Of a stretch of DNA of 64,000 nt, positions 35,823-44,426 are shown piece after piece. The notes beneath the pieces were generated by a model. That model was not told where the DNA came from. It made no database searches and saw only the letters and a program-made list of their open reading frames with translations. Every line of letters starts with the position of its first letter. Within the stretch, counting starts at the first letter, position 1. The DNA lies in the NCBI RefSeq assembly GCF_035918155.1, contig NZ_CP109327.1, forward strand, positions 186,001-250,000, written 5' to 3'. The DNA comes from Streptomyces sp. NBC_01591 (GTDB lineage Bacteria > Actinomycetota > Actinomycetes > Streptomycetales > Streptomycetaceae). Position numbers and translations under genes: made by a program.

Positions 35823-36180
35823 ATGACCGCGACGGCCCGGATCTGGGAAGCACCCGAGCACGCTCGAAGTGGTGAGGGCGGGGAGCCGCGGCTGATCGCG
35901 AGCATGGATCCGGGGTCGCGGGTGTTCGGGCCGGTGGCGTACAAACTGACGCTCTCACAGGCGGTGAGCCGGGGCGAGGTGGTGCTGAACGCGGCGGGGC
36001 GGGATGTTCTGGCCCGGTTGTGTGGGGTCGGGCAGGAGGTACTGGGGCGGGCGTTGCCGTCCTGGTGCCGGGAAGGCGCCAAGTTCCCCGCCGGAAAGGG
36101 CGGGGAACCGTTGGCGGTGTGGCGCGCCGGAGGTGCGGTGGTGGGGCCGGTGGCATTCGGGTGCCGCACCACGAGCCGTT
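35823..36180 (+). pseudogene. HA-family helicase scrap plus unknown tail
   Basis: The first ~54 codons (MTATARIWEAPEHARSGEGG, EPRLIASMDPGSRVFGPVAY, KLTLSQAVSRGEVV) match the segment after motif III of the Streptomyces HA-family helicase, where TATP reads TATA. After about 35985 the frame stays open but no longer matches helicase (GRDVLARLCGVGQEVLGRAL, PAGKGGEPLAVWRAGGAVVG), perhaps a second gene fragment joined in frame. The promoter side abuts the amino-acid cluster. Confidence 0.55.
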
Positions 36181-36245
36181 CTCACCCGATCTGCAACACC
36201 TCAGCTCACACCACACCACACCCCACACCTCAACCCACCCACCCC

Positions 36246-36371
36246 GCCAACAATCCGGCAGGCCTGCGCGTTCCCCATCCCTTGATCCACAAGGGAAAGG
36301 TAGAGCTCACGCTCCTTCAGTAGCTTCCTGGGCCCCTGCGGCCTCCGGTCCTCCCGGATCTCGAAGTCCAC
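36246..36371 (-). pseudogene. IS30-family transposase N-terminal scrap (copy 1)
   Basis: GTG 36371 gives MDFEIREDRRPQGPRKLLKE and YLSLVDQGMGNAQACRIVG, the N-terminal HTH region of Streptomyces IS30-family transposases; similarity ends after about 42 codons. The upstream sequence (GGTGTTGCAACGACC at about 36391) resembles that before copy 2 at 42070 and probably includes the IS30 terminus. 36181-36245 and 36400-36534 hold no gene. Confidence 0.65.
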
Positions 36372-36534
36372 TGCAACTCCCTACAGACGGGGTGTTGCAA
36401 CGACCTCTTGACGTGCGTGCCAGAAGTGAACTCGACCAGCCAGTCTCCTTGCAGGCCGGTGATCGGCTCGCCGTAGTGCTGGTCAAGAACACCCCAGCCC
36501 AGCCCCGTTCCCACACCCCAACCCACACCGAGAC

Positions 36535-37104
36535 TCAATACACCCCGGTGAGAATCCCGAGGGCGGTACGGGAGATCAGTGCGTCCGTGGCGGTGGACGG
36601 GGTGCCCGCCACTCCGGAGCGCATCAGAGTGCTGCCCTCGATCAGGGCGATGAACACCTCGGCGCGGGCGTGCTGTTCCTCCTGCGGGACGCCGGGTGCG
36701 TGGGTGCGGATGCGGTGGGCGAGCAGATCCGCGTACTGGCGGTAGAAGGCGCGGACCGCGACGGCGACGGCCTCGTCACGCGCCGCGAGGGCCCACAGTT
36801 CAACGAAGACGCGGACCAGCTGAGTGTCGGACTGCTGAGCGAGCAGCAGACCGATCACTTCGTCCGGCCTGCCGTCCGGGACCACCTCGGTGACCCGGTC
36901 GAGGGAGCGTTGGAGGATGCGGGCGAGGAGTTCGGCGACCAGGCTGTCCCGGGAGGGGAAGTAGTGCTGGAGGTGGCCGAGTCGGATGCCCGCTGTGTCC
37001 GCGACGGCGCGGAGAGAGAGGGCCGTGTACCCGCCGCCGACGAGGGTGGCCTCTGCGGCGTCGAGGAGGGCGGCCCGGCGCGCGGCGCCTTTGGCGGTGG
37101 TCAC
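36535..37104 (-). CDS. TetR-family repressor
   Basis: 189-aa regulator. N-terminal HTH (RRAALLDAAEATLVGGGYTA, LSLRAVADTAGIRLGHLQHY, FPSRDSLVAELLARIL) and a ligand-binding C-terminal domain (FVELWALAARDEAVAVAVRA, RAEVFIALIEGSTLMRSGV). Its start overlaps the oxidoreductase stop by 4 bases, so the two are co-translated. It probably represses the pair through the palindrome at 38222. Confidence 0.9.
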   Translation of the reverse strand: MTTAKGAARRAALLDAAEATLVGGGYTALSLRAVADTAGIRLGHLQHYFPSRDSLVAELLARILQRSLDRVTEVVPDGRPDEVIGLLLAQQSDTQLVRVFVELWALAARDEAVAVAVRAFYRQYADLLAHRIRTHAPGVPQEEQHARAEVFIALIEGSTLMRSGVAGTPSTATDALISRTALGILTGVY

Positions 37105-38210
37105 GCGGCCTCCACGGAAGAAGCCGTGGAAGACGCAGAAGAAGACGGCACGACGTCGACCAGGACGCCCGCCGCTTCCAGGGCCGGCAGAACCGTGGCC
37201 GGCAGCGGATGCGACTCGGGGAAGGCGAGCCCGGCCCGCGCCGCCGGTGCGCCGTCGTCACCGAGTACGCGCCGCAGGCCGAGGAGCCCGCCGACGGCGG
37301 TCATGTGCGCCTGGCCGCGCGGGTCGGTCACGGTGGCAGTCAGGGAGCGCCCCGGCCCGCACACCTCGATTACGACGGCCGCGGTGCCGCCCTCGCCGGG
37401 CGAGTAGAGGAGGCGGCGGCGCACGGGCCGCCAGCAGTCGCCCCGGGCGTGGCGGAAGAATCCGGTCCTGCCGAGGGCAATCAGGGTGGACGTGGAGGAG
37501 TTGCTGCTGAAGCCGATACGGGTGGTGACGGTACGGGCTCCCAGGGTCAGAGGCAGGGTGAACTGCTCGGGGGTGTCGATCCTGGCGACCCTGGTGCGGT
37601 CCTGGCCGATGGTGAGCGTACGGGCGCTGGTGAGCGGGCTCACCACCCTGCCCCGGCCCTCTTCGAGCACCTCGAAGTCGACCCCGAGCCGGTCCATGAA
37701 CTCCACCGAGTCCACCCCCGCCCGGTCGGCGAGGTCGTAGCGGATCGCGGTGTCGACGCTCTCCACTCCGCCCAGCCGCTCCGCGAGCGCGGCGGCCACC
37801 AGCGGAACCACCCCGCCCATCCACCCGGACGAGAGCAGCGTCGGCGCCGTGGGCGAGCCCAGCGACACCAGGGCTACCGCGCGCTGCATCCTGGCCGTCC
37901 AGCGCGTCACGTCCACATACGGGATTCCGCCGCCCAGGGCCGCCCGCAGCACCCGGTCGTCCGGATCGTTCACCAGGCTCACCACGGCTCGAACGGAGGC
38001 GTGGAACGGCTCGGGGGCGGACAGGTCCCACCGGCGGGCCTCGGCGGAGACCTCGCGGCACAGCTCCGCAGCCTTCCCCGGCGAACGCCCCGCGAACAGC
38101 AGCGGCCACCGCCCCCGCGCCGCCCTCGCCAGTTCCGCGCCCACCGTCCCGTATCCACCGACGAGCAGAATCGGGCCCTCGGGGTCATGCACCAGCTGAT
38201 CAATCTTCAT
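37101..38210 (-). CDS. Saccharopine dehydrogenase-like NAD(P) oxidoreductase
   Basis: 369-aa cytoplasmic protein with an N-terminal Rossmann fold (PILLVGGYGTVGAELARAAR) and the saccharopine dehydrogenase-like layout: WPLLFAGRSPGKAAELCREV, GIPYVDVTRWTARMQRAVAL, LLSSGWMGGVVPLVAAALAE, and a C-terminal catalytic-type domain (HMTAVGGLLGLRRVLGDDGA). Such proteins in bacteria act on varied substrates, so the reaction is unknown. First gene of a two-gene unit with the TetR regulator. Confidence 0.8.
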   Translation of the reverse strand: MKIDQLVHDPEGPILLVGGYGTVGAELARAARGRWPLLFAGRSPGKAAELCREVSAEARRWDLSAPEPFHASVRAVVSLVNDPDDRVLRAALGGGIPYVDVTRWTARMQRAVALVSLGSPTAPTLLSSGWMGGVVPLVAAALAERLGGVESVDTAIRYDLADRAGVDSVEFMDRLGVDFEVLEEGRGRVVSPLTSARTLTIGQDRTRVARIDTPEQFTLPLTLGARTVTTRIGFSSNSSTSTLIALGRTGFFRHARGDCWRPVRRRLLYSPGEGGTAAVVIEVCGPGRSLTATVTDPRGQAHMTAVGGLLGLRRVLGDDGAPAARAGLAFPESHPLPATVLPALEAAGVLVDVVPSSSASSTASSVEAA

Positions 38211-38221
38211 GAATACGACTA

Positions 38222-38237
38222 TAGGTCACTCGACCTA
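38222..38237. promoter_or_regulatory. Candidate TetR operator
   Basis: TAGGTC-ACTC-GACCTA, a perfect 6+6 inverted repeat with 4-base centre, located 12-27 bases before the oxidoreductase start codon. Position and symmetry suit the co-encoded TetR repressor and indicate autoregulation. Confidence 0.6.
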
Positions 38238-38239
38238 AA

Positions 38240-38478
38240 AAGCGGGCATGCTCACCCCGCCCGGCCCCAAAGCAGGTGAACGCGTCACCGGAGGCCGACG
38301 CCCAGCCCCCGGGTGCCGCTCGGCAGCCCCGCAGCACCTTCCCGAAATACGCGTCCGCCTCGGCGGGTTCCGTGTCCCACAGCAGCCGGCCGAACCAGGC
38401 CCGCGTCCGGTCCAGGTGACCGACGTCCCCGCGGATCGTGCCGTCCGCCGACGCCCGCGCGGGCACGAACCGGGGCAA
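38240..38478 (-). pseudogene. Unrecognised coding fragment
   Basis: Minus-strand frame with plausible composition: GDVGHLDRTRAWFGRLLWDT, EPAEADAYFGKVLRGCRAAP, GDAFTCFGAG. It runs without a stop into the TetR operator, so it is probably the truncated remainder of a gene. Family unknown; low confidence. Confidence 0.25.
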
Positions 38479-38542
38479 GCGCGAGGAGCCGGGCGCACCA
38501 TAAGCTACGGCTCCGGGCCGCGCGGCGGGCCTTGGTTTTCCC

Positions 38543-38905
38543 CTACGCCTCCGCGCACGCGCATGAAACGATCCCCTTCACCCCGGGACGCTGTTGTCCT
38601 GGAAGTCGACCTCCCTTCAGGGCTTCGGCGGTGAGCTCGCGCAGCCGGTCATCGGTGGCGCCTTGCTTTGGGCGTCGAAGAGCCAGGCGGCGTGCTGGGG
38701 CGGGAGAGCCACGGTGAGGTGCCGGATCCGGTCCTCGGCCGTCGTGTCCGCCGCCCGCCCCGGCATAGCCGAGGCGGGCGGCGGGTTGTCGGCGCCGTTC
38801 CGGCGGGGGGTTGCGGCGCTCGCGCAGTACCTCCAGCGAGAAGGGCACGAACGACCCGTCCCAAGGAAGCACGAGGAGCCCGTCGACGTCGACGGCCAGG
38901 AGCAC
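38543..38905 (-). pseudogene. Possible degraded hypothetical gene
   Basis: ATG 38905 starts MLLAVDVDGLLVLPWDGSFV-PFSLEVLRER, protein-like, but later residues become Arg/Pro/Gly-rich while neighbouring frames look better (TAEDRIRHLTVALPPQHAAW), so one or more shifts are likely. It is divergent from an RCC1 fragment 17 bp away. Confidence 0.3.
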
Positions 38906-38922
38906 ATGGTGAAGCGACGACG

Positions 38923-39099
38923 ATGACGGATTCGCCGCAGATGGTGCTGGCGTGGGGAGCGGGCGACGCCGGGCAGCTTGGCGACGGGACTACCGAGGAC
39001 CGGTACGTTCCCGGTCCGGTGACCGGGGTGGCGTCGGCCGACGTGGTGAGGATCGTCAGCGGGGGCGTGGGCTCCAGCAGCACCTTCGTGCTCGCGCGG
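38923..39099 (+). pseudogene. RCC1-repeat fragment
   Basis: ATG 38923: MVLAWGAGDAGQLGDGTTED, RYVPGPVTGVASADVVRIVS, GVGSSSTFVLA is the beginning of a seven-bladed RCC1/BNR-type repeat protein (WGAGxxGQLGxG signature). Only the first blade is present; the sequence then becomes unrelated. Confidence 0.65.
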
Positions 39100-39114
39100 C
39101 CGTGTCCGGCCGGT

Positions 39115-39261
39115 TCAACGACGGCCACAGCGGACCTGCCCGGGACGCTGCCCGGCTGCCCGCTGTTCTTCGGCGATCCGGGCGGTCAGGGCGAGGTGAC
39201 GGGCGCGCTCCGGCGTCATCTCGGGCGGCCGCGGGGGCGGCAGGGGAATCCGTGAGCTCAT
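39115..39261 (-). CDS. Small hypothetical ORF next to the duplicated leader
   Basis: 48-aa frame from ATG 39261: MSSRIPLPPPRPPEMTPERA, ARIAEEQRAAGQ. Proline-rich start then a helix. It faces away from the CoiA-like remnant and its start lies at one edge of the repeated leader (39253-39385). A similar ATG context occurs at the second copy (44427), but downstream sequence there differs. Tentative. Confidence 0.35.
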   Translation of the reverse strand: MSSRIPLPPPRPPEMTPERARHLALTARIAEEQRAAGQRPGQVRCGRR

Positions 39262-39385
39262 GCGGGCGCTTCCCGGGTCGGCGGTAAGTGACGCTATCCC
39301 ACCATGTGCCACTGACATCGCCGGGCCGGTCCCGGCACATTCCTACTTGAGGAGGTGGTGCCGTCGTACAGGCGTCCGACTGGTG
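39253..39385 (+). repeat. Duplicated leader region, copy 1
   Basis: About 130 bp closely similar to 44427-44560 (shared GGGCGCTTCCCGGGTCGGCG, GTAAGTGACGCTATCCCACC, GCCACTGACATCGCCGG). It ends with a GGAGG ribosome site and the first codons of a CoiA-like gene (QASDWCAFPARLGC). It therefore looks like a conserved promoter/leader that has been copied with different downstream genes. Confidence 0.7.
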
Positions 39386-39660
39386 CGCGTTTCCGGCACG
39401 CCTCGGCTGCGGCTGGGCATGGGAGGCCGTTCACCGCGCCCGTCCCTGCGTCGCGATGGCCTGTCCCGAGTGCGCCCACCCGGTCCACTCGAAGGTCTCC
39501 CACCACGGCCTGCGGTTCTTCGCCCACGACCCCGGCTCGCCGACCTGCGCCCTGTCTGGGGAGTCTATGGAGCACCACCCTGCTCAAGCTGGAGCTGGCC
39601 ACCTCCGTACGCGCCGTCGGCCACCACGCTGAGTTGGAGGTCCGCGGGCCCGGCGGCGAC
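39354..39660 (+). pseudogene. CoiA-like (competence protein) N-terminal remnant
   Basis: Frame from about 39366: QASDWCAFPARLGCGWAWEA, MACPECAHPVHSKVSHHGLR, FFAHDPGSPTCALSGESMEH, with the Cys pair and HDP motif of actinomycete CoiA-like nuclease-related proteins. An extra C in CACCACCCTG (about 39580) shifts the frame; the correct continuation LLKLELATSVRAVGHHAELE lies one frame over and similarity ends at GPGGD. Beyond about 39660 the gene is lost. CoiA-like proteins carry a putative DNA-processing domain; Streptomyces has many of unknown role. Confidence 0.7.
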
Positions 39661-39795
39661 TACGGCCCACTACCTCTACACGGGCTACTACCACGCGTAC
39701 AGGTATCTCGGTCTGCTTTTGGGGGAGTTGATCCTGCTGGTGTCGTGGCCTTGGTGGGCTGGAGCCGCACCGATGCCGTGAGGAAGGAAGCGCCC

Positions 39796-40295
39796 ATGGA
39801 CACGCTCTCGACAGAGAGCCCCGCAGGGCCGGGGTTGCGGGACCAGATGGTCTCCGTGATCGAGGCCAGGGCGCTGATGACGGTGACCGGCGAGGACGCG
39901 GCCGGCGTCGTACGGGCCGTCCGCACCGTGCTCGTCGACCTCGGCGAGCACGACATCGTCGATGTCGTCGCGGTCGCCCCTACTCCACCAAGACCCTCGT
40001 GGACGCGTTGTGGACCGGGCTCCACCAGGAACGGTGGGCCCGGCCCCGGCATACCGAAGAGGCTCTCCGCCACGTCGACGGCGTACTCGCTCGCCGTACC
40101 CAGCCCGTACTCGTCCTCCACCACACCCACCAGTGGCGCACCGAGGCCCTGGAAACTGTCGGCGGGATCTGGAAGACCGCGGGCGGGGCTCGTATTCCGA
40201 TGGTCCTGACCGGGACAGGCCGACTGGCCACCGTGCTGGCACGGCCGCGCCTCAGCGGCCTGCGCAGCCTCATCTGTGTGCGTCACCAGCTCTAA
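39796..40295 (+). pseudogene. TniB-like AAA ATPase, Walker A degenerate and frameshifted
   Basis: ATG 39796: RDQMVSVIEARALMTVTGED, AAGVVRAVRTVLVDLGEHDI, then a shift near 39975 and TKTLVDALWTGLHQERWARP, RHVDGVLARRTQPVLVLHHT, HQWRTEALETVGGIWKTAGG, PMVLTGTGRLATVLARPRLS. This follows TniB/TnsC-type ATPases, but where GxxGxGKT is expected the sequence reads VTGEDAAGVV, and Walker B reads VLHHTHQW in place of acidic residues. With the frameshift it cannot be a working ATPase. Confidence 0.55.
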
Positions 40296-40397
40296 GGCGG
40301 GGAGGGTCTCGCGGTTCACCGCCGCGGGGCCCTGAGTCACGGCCCCGCACGACATCACGCCGAGCGGCCGGAGCCCGGCCGTTCAGTGTCGGCCCCG

Positions 40398-40600
40398 TGC
40401 TGCCCTGGACGAGATCGGCACCGGGTGGTCGCCGGTCTGGGACGCCGGATGGCAGCGGTGCCTGCGCCTGGTCCAGAACCAGCTTGCCGACGGCGGCAGC
40501 ATGCCCCTGGAGACCGGCGCGGCGGTGGTCCAGGGAGAGGACCTCGGGCGGTGGGTACATGGCTGCCGGCTCGGATGGGGCGCGGTGTGGAGTGGACAGT
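40398..40600 (+). pseudogene. HA-repeat fragment of helicase family
   Basis: ALDEIGTGWSPVWDAGWQRC, LRLVQNQLADGGSMPLETGA, AVVQGEDLGRWVHGCRLGW corresponds to the fourth HA-type segment in copies A and B (PGWCPVWDTGWQRC ... VQGEDLGRWV). Neither the upstream nor downstream part of the helicase is here. It marks a further copy of the family scattered in the window. Confidence 0.72.
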
Positions 40601-40833
40601 GGACGCCGCGAGGCGATCGCGGTGGGATCTGGCAGCGGGTGCTGCGGCTGGCTCCGCTCGCCGGGGAGACGACGTCGTCCCTTCCGGGCCGCGTTGCTGC
40701 CTGCTACGGGATGGAGGAAGAGTCGTGCCTGGCTTGTCGGCAGTGGCCCGGTTCCGTGGGCACGGCACCGCCGGGGGTGGGGTCCGGCTGGAAGAATCGT
40801 CGCCCCAGATGGTTCGTCAGCGAGGCAGGTCCC

Positions 40834-41966
40834 ATGTTCAGCGACTACCACCGCCGCAAGGGCGGTGCTTCCGAGCTCGGCGCCCGTGTGCCCGGGGAGC
40901 ACGGTCCGTTCGGCGTCTTTCCTCATCCGGGCGGGACCGGCCCGGTGGAGAGGAAGCGGCCGGTGCTGGATCGGTGGCTCGCGGACGCGGGCGAGGAGCA
41001 TCCGGTGGCCGGCTGGTCGCGCGGGGCGGGGCCGGCGGCTGTCGGCGCCGCTCTCGACGCTATGGAGGACGTGCTCGGTGCCCTGGACCGGGTCGCCGGT
41101 GACGATCCGCGCTGGCGGGCCAAGCGGGCCGAGTTCGCCGGCCTGCGCAGCCCCGGCCAGTTGCTTTAGATGCGCGGCGAGTTCGTCATCGCCCGTACGC
41201 TGGCCGAGGCCGGCGTCCCGTACGGGCTGGGGGATCTCCGGGTCTCGAATCCCGACTTCCTGCTCGCCGACGGCGCGGGCGGCGGGGCCGGGCCGGTGGC
41301 CGGGGTGGAGGTGACGGCCGTCAGCCCGAAGGGGATCGCCGAGCTGTGCGAGCTCGTCGAGAGTGAGGGCGGGCTCGGGGATGTGCGGGTGAGCTGGAGT
41401 TCACCGCCTACCCCTCGCGGCTGCAGGACGGCGCGGCCGGGCAGATCCTGGACGCGGTCCGCGTCCAGGCCGCGGTACTGGCCGGCGGCGGCCAGGCGGG
41501 CGATGCGGTGGTCACGGTCGAGGACAAGAAGAACGTCGTCCCGGTGACGGTCACGGTCCGGGTCCGCCCCGGCGGGGGGCCGCTGATGTGGCAGGTGACC
41601 GGCGGGGAGCTGGAGGGGCCGATGGCGTCGGCGGAGTACGCGGTCTTCCAGGCCGGCCGCGAGGCGGCAAAGGCGGAGCAGGGGCGGTCCCTGGACGGGG
41701 CACCGGTAATCCTGGCCGTTGACATCTCCCGTTACGGCGCCGCCTGGATGCGGCCGGCCCGGGTGTGGGCTGGCCGCCTCGCCGTGAACAAGGACTTCGG
41801 GGCGGAGTACCCGTTCGCGGCAGTCGGAGTCTTCCGCCAGAGTCTGACGAAATCAGCTGTCCTTGACGCGGCCGTCGGCATCCCCTCGCATATCGCCCCG
41901 GACGCGCGCCGGACGGTCCTCGGGCTGTGCGAGCGTCTCGGGTGGACGGCCGCCCCGGCCGATTGA
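40834..41966 (+). pseudogene. Possible PD-(D/E)xK nuclease-like protein, nonsense and frameshift
   Basis: ATG 40834: RPVLDRWLADAGEEHPVAGW, AAVGAALDAMEDVLGALDRV. A TAG at 41167-41169 interrupts the frame, which continues RGEFVIARTLAEAGVPYGLG, LRVSNPDFLLADGAGGG, VAGVEVTAVSPKGIAELCEL. Another shift near 41391 moves to ELEFTAYPSRLQDGAAGQIL ... VILAVDISRYGAAWMRPARV, stop 41966. NPDFLL followed by GVEVTAV is reminiscent of the PD-(D/E)xK strand pair, but the catalytic Lys is not evident. Restored length about 375 aa. Function uncertain. Confidence 0.5.
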
Positions 41967-42017
41967 CCTTCCGGCGCCACAACGGCGGGACCGGACGCTA
42001 TCCGGTGCCCCCGCCCT

Positions 42018-42070
42018 CTCCTTAGCTTGCCGCCCCCCGGCGTCCTGTTCTTGCGGGTCTCGAAGTCCAT
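42018..42070 (-). pseudogene. IS30-family transposase start scrap (copy 2)
   Basis: ATG 42070: MDFETRKNRTPGGGKL matches the start of the IS30-type sequence at 36371, with the same upstream GGTGTTGCGACAACCGC (42090-42106). Only about 17 codons remain. Residual IS end. Confidence 0.6.
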
Positions 42071-42145
42071 CGCACCCCTTGAACTGAGGTGTTGCGACAA
42101 CCGCTAGAACTCAGAGGGATCCGGCGGGGCTCTCGCGCGGTCAGG

Positions 42146-42300
42146 TCAGGCGCAGGTGTCGAGCATCTGTGCCAGGGCGGTGGCCTCGGTGGGGTTGGCG
42201 GTGAGGTGGTAGTGGGCCTTCACGCTGATCCAGGCGCGGCTGTAGGTGCAGTGGTACGACTGCACCGGGGCTTCCAGTTCCCGGCGCCAGCCGATGGCTG
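42146..42300 (-). pseudogene. C-terminal fragment of a GmrSD/HNH-type endonuclease family protein
   Basis: About 50 codons: REXEAPVQSYHCTYSRAWIS-type sequence (ELEAPVQSYHCTYSRAWISV, KAHYHLTANPTEATALAQML, DTCA), ending with a TGA at 42146. This is the C-terminal end of secreted HNH (DUF1524-like) proteins of Streptomyces, in which a Cys pair and the YSRAWI/VKxxxxLT block are conserved. The HNH active site lies upstream in the family and is absent. Confidence 0.55.
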
Positions 42301-42311
42301 ACCGCTCGCCC

Positions 42312-42920
42312 TTATTCCTCCTCTTCCTCCGCGTCGCCGATGGCGACGCGGAGGTCGTGCATGCTCTGCTGGACCTCGATCACGGACACCTCGGCCCGGC
42401 CGAGGGCACTCCGGACGCCTTCCACATCGCCGTCCTGGAAGCGAAGGTGAGCGCCGAACGTGTCCGCCGAGACCACGATGGCCATGGAGGCGGCCGATTG
42501 CCCTGGGAAAGTCTCGTCCTCGTCGAGCCCCAGGAGCTGCACCCCAGTGCGATGCAGCCGGTTGATCAGCACATTGTTCGTCATGCCAGAGTCCGGACCC
42601 GCCTCCTCGATCCATCCCAGCAGCACTTCGCCTTCGTCCTCGTCATTGCCCAGCCGGGTCGCGGCGGTGATCTCCAACTCCACTTTGGCCAGCAGGGCAC
42701 CGAGCAGTCGCCGGCGGTCCTCATCCTGCGGGCCTTCGGGCCGCATCTCCGGATCGAAGAGCGGCTCGGCTCCCAAGGCCACCAGGGCTCGATAGATCTG
42801 GTCTGCGCTCACCGGGTGCTCGCTGCTGATGCTCACGCTTTCAGCATCACCGCACGCGACTGCGAACGCCCGCACCAACACCGCCTGGTGCTTCGGGGAC
42901 CAGGTCGTAGTTCGGATCAA
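42312..42920 (-). CDS. Hypothetical acidic protein
   Basis: 202-aa protein from ATG 42920: VSADQIYRALVALGAEPLFD, RLLGALLAKVELEITAATRL, NNVLINRLHRTGVQLLGLDE, MAIVVSADTFGAHLRFQDGD, VIEVQQSMHDLRVAIGDAEE, ending in five Glu. No signal or membrane segment. Frame undamaged, codon use host-like. Family not recognised; separated from an HNH scrap by 12 bp. Confidence 0.65.
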   Translation of the reverse strand: MIRTTTWSPKHQAVLVRAFAVACGDAESVSISSEHPVSADQIYRALVALGAEPLFDPEMRPEGPQDEDRRRLLGALLAKVELEITAATRLGNDEDEGEVLLGWIEEAGPDSGMTNNVLINRLHRTGVQLLGLDEDETFPGQSAASMAIVVSADTFGAHLRFQDGDVEGVRSALGRAEVSVIEVQQSMHDLRVAIGDAEEEEE

Positions 42921-42993
42921 TGGGCCGGATCAGGAGCACGCACTCATGGGCGCCGTAGCGACAGGCCCTCGTCGGGCAGGCTGTCCGCGGGAT

Positions 42994-43056
42994 TCAGGCC
43001 GCGCGGGCGGCGTCCGCCCGCTGGAGAGTTTGGTGCAGGTGCCACAGTGTCCTGTC
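42994..43056 (-). pseudogene. C-terminal scrap related to the gene at 46500
   Basis: Minus-strand codons TLWHLHQTLQRADAARAA followed by TGA correspond to the end of the intact protein at 46500 (TLWHLNQTLQRADTARGT). The DNA around it (CCGCTGGAGAGTTTGGTKCA, CAGGTGCCACAG) is highly similar in both places. Only the last ~18 codons persist. Confidence 0.6.
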
Positions 43057-43216
43057 GCAGCGCAGGTGGCAGTTCACGTGACGCTGACTTGCATAGGTGC
43101 CAGATGTTCTGGGACTTCGGGCCGGTGGCGATCTCAAACGATCTGGCTTTCGCGGAAGTGGTGATGGGGGCCAGGTAGCCCGTCCGTTGTCAGTGGCGCC
43201 TGCGAGGGTGCTCTTC

Positions 43217-43807
43217 GTGAACCTTGAAAACTTCTGGGAACTTGTAGAGACGTGTCGCCGACAGGCAGACGGCAGGGATGCGCGACTTGCATGGCTTCGT
43301 TCCGATTTGTCGCGCAGGCCGCTGGCGGAGATCGTTGAGTTCCAGATGTGCCTCGACCAGGTGACCCGTCAGGCTTTCACCTGGGAGCTGGTGGCTGCGG
43401 CGGAGCGGATCTTCGGCGGCCGGTGTTCGGATGACGACTTCTGCTACTTCGGCCTCTGGATGGTCGGGCTGGGAAAAGACGCCTTCGGGCGAGCCGTGCT
43501 CGACCCTGATGCTCTGGCTGACACTCCTGAGGTCCTGCGCCTGGCGGGGCGAACTTGGAGGACCTGGGGTAATGACTGGCCCGGGTGGGAATCGCTCGAC
43601 TATGTGGCATTGGAAGCCCATGGGCTTGTGACCGGGGATCCCGACGAGTGCGGGGATGCTTTCTATGCGGCTGTGAAGACTCGGCGGGGTGAGCACGCGG
43701 TCAGCCAGGGCCTGGCCGGGACGCGCTGGAATGTTCGGGATGAAGACGAGGCGGCCCGCAGGCTGCCAAGGTTGAGCGTCATGTTCCCACTCAGCGCAGA
43801 CGCGTGA
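43217..43807 (+). CDS. DUF4240 domain protein
   Basis: 196-aa protein; GTG 43217 is chosen since GAGGG lies 6-7 bases upstream and it gives VNLENFWELVETCRRQ, the standard DUF4240 start. Conserved blocks: EIVEFQMCLDQVTRQAFTWE, LVAAAERIFGGRCSDDDFCY, FGLWMVGLGKDAFGRAVLDP, and DECGDAFYAAVKTR. DUF4240 proteins are small cytoplasmic proteins of unknown function, often near polymorphic toxin or plasmid loci. Intact. Confidence 0.85.
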   Translation: MNLENFWELVETCRRQADGRDARLAWLRSDLSRRPLAEIVEFQMCLDQVTRQAFTWELVAAAERIFGGRCSDDDFCYFGLWMVGLGKDAFGRAVLDPDALADTPEVLRLAGRTWRTWGNDWPGWESLDYVALEAHGLVTGDPDECGDAFYAAVKTRRGEHAVSQGLAGTRWNVRDEDEAARRLPRLSVMFPLSADA

Positions 43808-43940
43808 GGCGCGACAAGTACGCGTTGTTGATGGAAAACGCCGATTTTTTTGTGTCGACTCGCTCGACCTGCTGCTGTCTGCGTCGGCCGGCTGAGGAAT
43901 TTGGTTGCGGAAGATTGTGCGGATGCGGTGATACTCCGTC

Positions 43941-44390
43941 ATGAGTAGAGATGCCGAGGTCATCGTGCTTGCCCGTTGGTCGGACGAGATCATGGAACCG
44001 CTGACTCAGGACGACCCGGAACGCACGTGGCGAGGCCGCTTCGTCCCGATCGCGGGGCACTGGGGCTATGAGTTCGGGTGGGCCCTGGAGTTCGAGAAGA
44101 TGCGCGCCCGCAAGGGCCTACTCAAGCACCTGGAGTCGCTGCCGTGGCCGCATCCGCACACGGTGCAAGTGCTGCTTCGCGACCAGGATGACGACTGCTT
44201 CGGGCTGTGGATGTTCCAGGAGGACCGGCTGGTGGAAGTCACGATCCCGCGCACCGAACGTTTCCACCAGCCGGCACCGCCCGACGAAGACTTCGAACCC
44301 GACCCGGGCATGCTGCTGCGCACCGACCAAGACACAGCCCTGCCCGACCAGACCCCGGCAGCACTCCGCGACACCCGCCCACCCTGGTAG
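43941..44390 (+). CDS. Hypothetical protein
   Basis: 149-aa protein from ATG 43941: DAEVIVLARWSDEIMEPLTQ, IAGHWGYEFGWALEFEKMRA, PHTVQVLLRDQDDDCFGLWM, FQEDRLVEVTIPRTERFHQP and an acidic/proline tail. Frame undamaged and host-like. No family recognised. 134 bp after the DUF4240 gene and in the same direction. Confidence 0.6.
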   Translation: MSRDAEVIVLARWSDEIMEPLTQDDPERTWRGRFVPIAGHWGYEFGWALEFEKMRARKGLLKHLESLPWPHPHTVQVLLRDQDDDCFGLWMFQEDRLVEVTIPRTERFHQPAPPDEDFEPDPGMLLRTDQDTALPDQTPAALRDTRPPW

Positions 44391-44426
44391 ACCCCGAGCC
44401 CGACCTACCACGATGCGCTGGCATCC

